NCBI GenBank assembly: GCA_947453015.1
Contig: CANGFL010000012.1
Location: 1-11,524, forward strand
Reading direction: 5' to 3'
DNA length: 11,524 nucleotides
Source of the DNA: Oxalobacteraceae bacterium
Lineage (GTDB): Bacteria; Pseudomonadota; Gammaproteobacteria; Burkholderiales; Burkholderiaceae_D
Shown here: piece by piece, positions 6,905 to 11,524 of the stretch
Numbering within the stretch: position 1 is the first letter of the stretch
Layout of the letters: every line of letters starts with the position of its first letter
Made by a program: the position numbers and the translations under genes
Notes under the pieces: generated by a model
The model's database searches: none
What the model saw: the letters and a program-made list of their open reading frames with translations, nothing else
What the model was told of the DNA's origin: nothing

Positions 6905-7201
6905 ATGAGCACTTATAGGGAACTTCAAGGCCAGATTGAAAAACTTCAAAAAGAAGCCGAACTAGCGCGCAAGAACGAGCTATCCAATGCAATAGCGGAT
7001 ATCCAGTCAAAAATGCGGGAATTTAGTATCTCGGCCGAAGACCTCGGACTCGGCATGCGCAAACGAACCATGAAATCCTTGCGTAAACCAGTAGCTCCGA
7101 AATACAGAAATAACGATACCGGCGAAACCTGGAGCGGTCGCGGCAAACCTCCAAAATGGATGGCCGGTCGAGACAAAATGCAATTCCGTATTCAGGCCTA
7201 A
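6905..7201 (+). CDS. H-NS-family nucleoid-associated DNA-binding protein
   Basis: A 98-residue xenogeneic silencer or nucleoid-structuring protein of the short betaproteobacterial H-NS type (as in Bordetella and Burkholderia). The N-terminal half (about 3-50) is a charged helix for dimerisation, YRELQGQIEKLQKEAELARK and onward. A basic linker follows (RKRTMKSLRKPVAPKYRN), then the C-terminal DNA-binding motif DTGETWSGRGKPPKWM (71-86), where GRGKPP is the loop that inserts in the minor groove of AT-rich DNA. The start chosen is ATG 6905, six bases after GGAG (6895-6898), because the open frame upstream encodes no family-like sequence; another ATG at 6893 would add four residues. It stands alone, between an AT-rich gap and a strong terminator, next to genes of accessory type that such proteins often silence. 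Confidence 0.93.
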   Translation: MSTYRELQGQIEKLQKEAELARKNELSNAIADIQSKMREFSISAEDLGLGMRKRTMKSLRKPVAPKYRNNDTGETWSGRGKPPKWMAGRDKMQFRIQA

Positions 7202-7269
7202 AACGGTATTTTCAGCTCCAGCATAAGACTAGCGACGCGACGCTTTAATCTCCTGCAGCACGCAAACTA

Positions 7270-7300
7270 AAATGCCATCTCATCGAGATGGCATTTTTTT
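7270..7300 (+). terminator. Strong terminator after the H-NS-like gene, probably bidirectional
   Basis: AAATGCCATCTC (7270-7281), loop ATC, GAGATGGCATTT (7285-7296): a perfect 12-base-pair stem followed by T's to 7300. Read on the minus strand the same stem is followed by TTTTAG, and it lies 33 bases beyond the stop of the convergent sugar transferase gene, so it likely serves both. Confidence 0.93.
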
Positions 7301-7333
7301 ATATTTATTCTGATGCACTTATTTATGCTCCGA

Positions 7334-7930
7334 TTAGGCAGAAAAAGGTCGCAATAAAGAAAGCGCGAGGATACGTAAATCCAGCAAAATCCCCTGCTGA
7401 TTCACATAACTCTGAGCATATTCCAGACGTACGGGTAAAACTTTCTCAACGTAGGCTTCTTCTAATTCATCACCCGTTAACCCCGCCAATAACTGAGGCT
7501 CTTGCCGAAAACTCACGGTAGACAAATCAAATAAACCCGGCCTGATGGACAGCACTATTTTACGAACCTCGGTCGGATAACAGCCTACATAGCGCGGCAA
7601 TTCTACCCGCGGCCCTACCAAAGAAAAATCTCCCCGAATCACATTCAATAGCAATGGCCAACGTGAGATTCCCGATCGACGCAAAATAGCACCCACTCGA
7701 GTTACCTCTTCTCCATGGCATCCACCTACGGTTTCCATCGCGTCGGGTTCAGCCAATGCCGTTCGAAACTCCCACACTTTCACCATACGCCCATGTTTAC
7801 CCACTCGGTGTGAACGAGTTAGCACTGGCGCTGCTGATTCAATTCTCAATATCAGAATTATCAGTGCACAAAATGGCGCGAGCAAAACACAGGCCAACAA
7901 ACTAAGAACCACATCCAAAAATCGTTTCAT
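7334..7930 (-). CDS. WcaJ/PglC-type sugar-phosphate transferase with a replaced catalytic dyad
   Basis: Belongs to the monotopic phosphoglycosyl transferases, which move a sugar phosphate from a UDP-sugar to undecaprenyl phosphate to start polysaccharide or glycan synthesis at the inner membrane. Its 198 residues match the small PglC-like form. Residues 5-28 are the hydrophobic re-entrant helix with Pro19; RVGKHG (42-47) and KVWEFRT (51-57) match the usual RVG and YKFRT; VTRVGAILRR (76-85), LLNVIRGDFSLVGPR (94-108) and the C-terminal IRPGLFDLS, LPVRLEYAQSYV are family signatures. However, the expected LDELPQL segment reads ISRWPLL: the Asp-Glu pair that forms the phospho-sugar intermediate is Ser89-Arg90, and GPRP is GPRV. 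The frame is intact, so this may be an inactive paralogue, a regulator, or an enzyme with altered chemistry. No Shine-Dalgarno is evident. It is divergent from ugd. Confidence 0.85.
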   Translation of the reverse strand: MKRFLDVVLSLLACVLLAPFCALIILILRIESAAPVLTRSHRVGKHGRMVKVWEFRTALAEPDAMETVGGCHGEEVTRVGAILRRSGISRWPLLLNVIRGDFSLVGPRVELPRYVGCYPTEVRKIVLSIRPGLFDLSTVSFRQEPQLLAGLTGDELEEAYVEKVLPVRLEYAQSYVNQQGILLDLRILALSLLRPFSA

Positions 7931-8006
7931 TATTTTTCAGTTCAAAAGAAGTCTCTAACAGCACCCACATACAAAAATTGCCGTCACCATAACATTAATC
8001 ACCCCA

Positions 8007-8036
8007 TTGAAAATACTTAAGCGAGCCAGCCATAAA
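8007..8036 (+). promoter_or_regulatory. Candidate sigma-70 promoter for ugd
   Basis: TTGAAA (8007-8012) and CATAAA (8031-8036) are separated by 18 bases, with five and four matches to the -35 and -10 consensus. This would give a leader of about 125 bases before the ugd start. A second AT-rich box, TAAAAT at 8094-8099, lacks a -35 at good spacing. The 237-base divergent gap (7931-8167) must also carry the promoter of the transferase gene, which I could not place. Confidence 0.3.
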
Positions 8037-8167
8037 AACGTCATCTTCTCTTCACTACACAAACAACTCGACATAAGACTGGATGCCAGCCGGTAAAATA
8101 CGCGTCATACGGTCCTATGTATTCGCTGGTTGCTGTATGTCTGGCCTGATTTCTTTTGGAGAAAATT

Positions 8168-9334
8168 TTGAAAATAGCAATTGCTGGTTGTGGTTATGTA
8201 GGTTTATCGATGGCCGTTTTGCTGGCGCAGCATAACGAGGTGGTCGCCTACGACATCAGCACTGGCAAGGTCGATGATCTGAACCGCAAGATCTCTCCCA
8301 TCAAAGATACCGATATTGAGCACTATCTCAAAACACAGCCGCTCAAGCTGCGCGCCACCACCAACAAAGAAGATGCGTTCGCGAATGCAGATTTCGTGAT
8401 CATAGGCACCCCCACCGACTACGACCCGCAAACGAATTACTTCAACACGAGTTCGGTAGAGACCGTGATTGAAGAAGTTAAAGCGATCAACCCTGCAGCG
8501 CATATCGTTATTAAATCAACGATCCCAGTGGGCTTTACGGCGCGCATGATAGCGAAACACCAGTTTCCAAATATTATTTTTTCGCCCGAGTTTCTGCGTG
8601 AAGGTCAGGCGCTACACGACAATCTTTACCCTTCACGGATTGTCATCGGCTCAAAGGATGAAGCCGGTCGCACCTTTGCTCAACTGTTAAAGCAAGCCGC
8701 ACTCAAAGACGATGTACCCGTACTCTTCATGGGCCCCACAGAGGCTGAAGCCGTCAAGCTATTTGCCAATACCTTTCTTGCCATGCGCGTGGCATTTTTT
8801 AATGAGCTCGATACCTATGCCGCGAGTCATGAGCTCGATACTCGACCTATCATTGATGGCGTTAGTCTCGACCCGCGCATAGGTAATTACTACAACAATC
8901 CTTCCTTTGGTTACGGTGGCTATTGCCTACCCAAAGACACCAAACAAATGCTGGCCAATTACAAAGACGTGCCACAAAATCTGATTCACGCCATTGTTGA
9001 ATCCAACAGTACGCGCAAAGATTTTGTGGCCGAAAGCATTGTCCGTCGCAACCCAAAAACGGTCGGCGTCTACCGCTTAACGATGAAAGCAGGATCGGAC
9101 AACTTCCGTTCCTCCAGCATTCAGGGAATCATGAAGCGCATCAAAGCTAAAGGCATTGAAGTCATCGTCTACGAACCCACCATTAGCGATGCCGAATTCT
9201 TTCGCTCGAAAGTCACCCACGACCTCGAGGCGTTCAAACGTCAAGCCGATGTGATTATTGCAAATCGAGTAACAGATGATCTGTCCGATGTGCTCGATAA
9301 GGTCTACAGCCGAGATTTATTTGGCGGCGACTAA
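8168..9334 (+). CDS. ugd: UDP-glucose 6-dehydrogenase
   Basis: Oxidises UDP-glucose twice with NAD+ to UDP-glucuronate, a precursor of capsule, exopolysaccharide and lipid A aminoarabinose. The chosen TTG start at 8168 has GGAG (8158-8161) six bases upstream and yields 388 residues, the same length as E. coli Ugd; a TTG at 8156 would add four residues and overlap that ribosome-binding site. Sequence resembles the E. coli enzyme throughout: Rossmann motif GCGYVGLS (7-14, GxGxxG); [61 protein letters not shown] with the conserved Lys; [14 protein letters not shown] with catalytic Cys253; [20 protein letters not shown]; and the ending [10 protein letters not shown]. No other sugar-nucleotide genes are next to it in the window, so which polymer uses the product cannot be said. 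No clear terminator follows. Confidence 0.97.
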   Translation: MKIAIAGCGYVGLSMAVLLAQHNEVVAYDISTGKVDDLNRKISPIKDTDIEHYLKTQPLKLRATTNKEDAFANADFVIIGTPTDYDPQTNYFNTSSVETVIEEVKAINPAAHIVIKSTIPVGFTARMIAKHQFPNIIFSPEFLREGQALHDNLYPSRIVIGSKDEAGRTFAQLLKQAALKDDVPVLFMGPTEAEAVKLFANTFLAMRVAFFNELDTYAASHELDTRPIIDGVSLDPRIGNYYNNPSFGYGGYCLPKDTKQMLANYKDVPQNLIHAIVESNSTRKDFVAESIVRRNPKTVGVYRLTMKAGSDNFRSSSIQGIMKRIKAKGIEVIVYEPTISDAEFFRSKVTHDLEAFKRQADVIIANRVTDDLSDVLDKVYSRDLFGGD

Positions 9335-9624
9335 ATAAAAGTCAGGTCTGAGGTCGATAGTGCTTTTGCCGTAAACAGGCTGTATTTCAGCGATTAATCA
9401 GGATTTCCTCTAAAAATCCCGCCAGGTAGCGACTCCGCCGCCCTAACTCTTTGCTCGAATGGTTTCAAAAAATAAACATTAGGGTAAAGCTTGCCGACCC
9501 CGGGTCGATTAAAACAAGGGGCAATGGCGAGACCTAGGGTCCGCTTTGTCAGCGCTCGTGTTTAGGCGCTTAGCAGCAGGTAACACGCTAGCTCTCAGAT
9601 AACCGAAACCATCTGGTGGATTGA
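9335..9624 (+). other. Non-coding gap and probable long leader of the octapeptide-repeat gene
   Basis: About 290 bases with no ORF I can support. It contains several short inverted repeats: CGACCC-C-GGGTCG (9495-9507), GACC-TAG-GGTC (9531-9541) and AGCGC/GCGCT (9551-9555 with 9566-9570). The first two share complementary GACC/GGTC arms, so they could pair with each other as an alternative fold. The ribosome-binding site GGTGGA (9615-9620) precedes the ATG at 9625. No convincing sigma-70 or sigma-54 promoter and no terminator for ugd was seen. I compared it by eye with c-di-GMP, glycine and cobalamin riboswitch cores and found no match. Confidence 0.45.
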
Positions 9625-11524
9625 ATGAGCGTTTTTTCGGATTACACCGATGCACAGGTCGCAGCATTTGGCACAGATCAGATTGCCGCGCTGTCGACTG
9701 CACAAATCGCCGCTTTGGGCACGGACCTGTCACGCCTAACCTCTTTGCAAACGGCGGCATTCACCGCGACCCAGATTCGCGCGATTGACGATCCATCGCT
9801 GTTCACAACAAAAAATATTACCGGTTTATCAGCTAAACAGCTGGCCGCCTTAAGTACCGCGCAGCTGGCGAAATTAGGCACCGTCCACATGGCCGTGCTG
9901 AGCGCCGATCAGTTAGCTGGTTTGACGACTGTTCAGGTCAACAAACTGAGCACCCTGCAAATTGGTGCAATCAAAGATGCGAACATCGTTGGTCTGACGC
10001 CGGCACAAGTGGCCGCGATTACGGCTGACCAAGTCGGCGGACTGACAACATCCCAGCTAGCTAAGCTAACCGCCTCCCAGATCGCCGCCATAACCACCTC
10101 AGCCCTGACTAAGCTGTCGACAGCGACCCAGATACCCGCCTTAAAATCCGATCAACTGGCGGCCTTGAAGTTAGCCCAGCTAGCAGCGATGACCACCGAT
10201 CAGGTTGCAGCTATCGGCACTAGCGCAATCGTTGGCCTGACCAATACGCACATAGCTGCGTTAACGACAGGAACGACTGGCCAATTAGCCGCACTCACAC
10301 CAACGCAAATCGCGAAATTAGCATCGGGACAGTTAGCCGCTCTCACCGCCGCGCAAGTCAGCTCAATGACTACGGCTCAAGTAGCCGGTATTGAAGCAGC
10401 TGATTTACCCGCCATGTCGGCTGCAGGCGTAGGGGCCTTATCCGCCACTCAGCTGACCGCGATGAAATCCTTGCTGAGTAAGTTCAAGGCTGGCCAAATT
10501 CCTGGTCTGAAAGCTGCCGAACTGGCCAAACTTGATTCATCACTGTTTGGTGAACTCACCTCCGAACAACTAGCCGCACTAACGCCAACTCAACTTGCTA
10601 AGTTAACGTCGGACCAGCTCGCTAACCTCGGCACAGGCGCAATTACTGGATTAACTGCTTCGCAGATAGCTCAACTGACCACTGGCGCTACCGGCCAATT
10701 GCCGGGTCTAACCGCGGCACAAATCGCCAAGTTGACAGCTCCGCAGCTGACCGGTCTGTCGGCTAACCAAATAGCCAAACTATCGACGACGCAAGTCAAA
10801 GGTCTTGATCCCGCTGTGTTGGGTAAATTGAGTAATGGTCAACTCAGCTCACTCACCATCGATCAAGTCGGCGCGCTCACCACGACTCAGGTTGCTGGGA
10901 TCACTACGTCGCAAATCAAAGCATTGTCTGGCGATCAATTACGCGCATTCACTGCGGATCAACTTAAAGCGATACCGCCGGCCAACCTAGGTGCACTAAC
11001 GAATTCGCAGATCAAGGCCATGTCTGAGCTGGGCGCAGCTGAAATCAAACAGTTAAGTGGCGATCAACTAAAAACCTATCTCGATAATCATCCGATTAAT
11101 GAAATCGACAACAACTCGATCAATGGATTCACGCCCGATCAATTGAAGGGACTTTCACCGGCTCAAATTGGGAAGCTAGGTAATCCACAAATAGGCGCGA
11201 TTAGCACTGAAAGCCTCGCTGCTTTGGATGATCAAAGCTTGACGGCGTCATTCAGCGCACCTCAAGTACAAGCGCTCAGTACGCAACAAATTGCAGCCCT
11301 ATCAGAAAGTGCATTGCAGGGCATAGGCAGCAAAATCGCTAATCTAACGGCTGCGGGTTTTGGTGCATTGAGTGGCGACCAACTCGGGCAACTTTCGGAT
11401 ACTCAAGTTGAGTCATTAGCCGGCAAACAAATCGCTAGCCTGACGCAGGACAAACTCGAAAAAATAGCGATCGACAAAATGGGCGCCACGCAGATTGGCT
11501 CCATGAACCCGACGCAGATAAAAA
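9625..11524 (+). CDS. Large octapeptide-repeat protein, N-terminal part (continues past right edge)
   Basis: An uninterrupted frame from ATG 9625 to the window edge, 633 residues visible, preceded by GGTGGA (9615-9620). I do not recognise a named family. After MSVFSD nearly every residue falls in tandem octapeptides of consensus [LIMF]-[ST]-x-x-Q-[ILV]-[AG]-x, for example LSTAQIAA, LTPAQVAA, LTSDQLAN, LSGDQLGQ; I count about 75. Irregular units are scattered in the array (IKDANIVG, LDSSLFGE, LDPAVLGK, YLDNHPINE), and a few are lengthened (LTTGTTGQLAA; MKSLLSKFKAGQIPG). There is no N-terminal signal peptide or membrane segment and no cysteine in the visible part; composition is Ala, Leu, Thr and Gln rich. 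Lack of a Sec signal would suit a type I secretion substrate whose signal lies at the unseen C-terminus, but a cytoplasmic role is equally open. The fixed hydrophobic positions and Q suggest a solenoid. Neighbouring polysaccharide-type genes hint at a surface role; this is proximity only. Confidence 0.85.
   Translation, partial: MSVFSDYTDAQVAAFGTDQIAALSTAQIAALGTDLSRLTSLQTAAFTATQIRAIDDPSLFTTKNITGLSAKQLAALSTAQLAKLGTVHMAVLSADQLAGLTTVQVNKLSTLQIGAIKDANIVGLTPAQVAAITADQVGGLTTSQLAKLTASQIAAITTSALTKLSTATQIPALKSDQLAALKLAQLAAMTTDQVAAIGTSAIVGLTNTHIAALTTGTTGQLAALTPTQIAKLASGQLAALTAAQVSSMTTAQVAGIEAADLPAMSAAGVGALSATQLTAMKSLLSKFKAGQIPGLKAAELAKLDSSLFGELTSEQLAALTPTQLAKLTSDQLANLGTGAITGLTASQIAQLTTGATGQLPGLTAAQIAKLTAPQLTGLSANQIAKLSTTQVKGLDPAVLGKLSNGQLSSLTIDQVGALTTTQVAGITTSQIKALSGDQLRAFTADQLKAIPPANLGALTNSQIKAMSELGAAEIKQLSGDQLKTYLDNHPINEIDNNSINGFTPDQLKGLSPAQIGKLGNPQIGAISTESLAALDDQSLTASFSAPQVQALSTQQIAALSESALQGIGSKIANLTAAGFGALSGDQLGQLSDTQVESLAGKQIASLTQDKLEKIAIDKMGATQIGSMNPTQIK
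9643..11524 (+). repeat. Degenerate 24-bp (octapeptide) tandem repeat array
   Basis: The coding repeat has period 24 bases, from residue 7 to the window edge, about 75 units. At protein level the period is obvious, while at DNA level adjacent copies differ widely: leucine is written CTG, CTC, CTA, TTA and TTG, and glutamine CAA or CAG, without pattern. Over units 20-33 and 36-49 (about 10126-10480 and 10540-10894) a second period of 16 units is visible, including the shared 11-residue variant LTTG[TA]TGQL. Confidence 0.9.

Noticed and set aside
7288..7521. Plus-strand ORF of 77 codons after the H-NS-like gene
   Set aside because: Begins inside the terminator stem and is antisense to the sugar transferase.
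9335..9624. Cyclic-di-GMP or other known riboswitch ahead of the repeat gene
   Set aside because: Segments such as GGTAGCG and AGGGTAAAGC look suggestive, but the ordered core motifs of the known classes are not present.
9509..9890. Minus-strand ORFs over the start of the repeat gene
   Set aside because: Antisense to a clear coding repeat; their translations have no family resemblance and arise from the repeat composition.
9643..11524. Resemblance of LTPxQV units to TAL-effector repeats (LTPEQVVAIAS)
   Set aside because: TAL repeats are 33-35 residues with a variable base-reading pair; here the whole period is 8 residues and no longer unit recurs at 34.
9643..11524. CRISPR-like or satellite tandem DNA repeat
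   Set aside because: The 24-base period exists only through the encoded peptide; DNA copies are not identical, there are no spacers, and one frame stays open throughout.

Overview
The window looks like a betaproteobacterial chromosome of about 50% G+C by eye. The left part holds the gene block mutM (divergent) / TPR protein - lolB - ispE - tRNA-Gln(UUG) - prs - rplY(ctc) - pth, an arrangement familiar from Burkholderiales, Neisseriales and relatives. The H-NS-like protein at 6905-7201 is also of the short form common in that class. I cannot name a genus from sequence alone.

Layout. 1-478 (-): 5' part of mutM, running off the left edge. 612-3855 (+): a run of TPR protein, lolB and ispE; lolB and ispE overlap at ATGA. 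3902-3978: tRNA-Gln. 4115-5086: prs, behind a terminator-like hairpin. 5182-5793: rplY, behind a leader of overlapping hairpins, with a strong terminator at 5812-5840. 5924-6520: pth. Up to here everything is conserved housekeeping: base-excision repair, outer-membrane lipoprotein insertion, isoprenoid precursor synthesis, PRPP supply, ribosome assembly and peptidyl-tRNA recycling.

After pth the character changes. ychF, the usual next gene, is absent. Instead there is an AT-rich stretch with one doubtful lysine-rich small ORF, then an H-NS-family gene closed by a strong terminator that also serves the convergent gene. Next come a minus-strand sugar-phosphate transferase of the WcaJ/PglC family whose catalytic Asp-Glu pair reads Ser-Arg, and a divergent ugd (UDP-glucose 6-dehydrogenase). 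After a 290-bp non-coding, hairpin-containing gap, a long reading frame begins at 9625 and is still open at the right edge. Its 633 visible residues consist almost wholly of about 75 copies of an octapeptide with consensus [LIMF]-[ST]-x-x-Q-[ILV]-[AG]-x, with a higher-order 16-unit period over part of its length.

How the genes fit together. The left block is a growth-linked core. The right part looks like an accessory cell-surface region: Ugd makes UDP-glucuronate for polysaccharide, the transferase-like protein belongs to a family that starts such polymers on undecaprenyl phosphate, and the repeat protein has the look of a large, possibly secreted or surface-associated solenoid. That link rests on proximity only. 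The most unusual items are the octapeptide-repeat protein and the transferase lacking its catalytic dyad.
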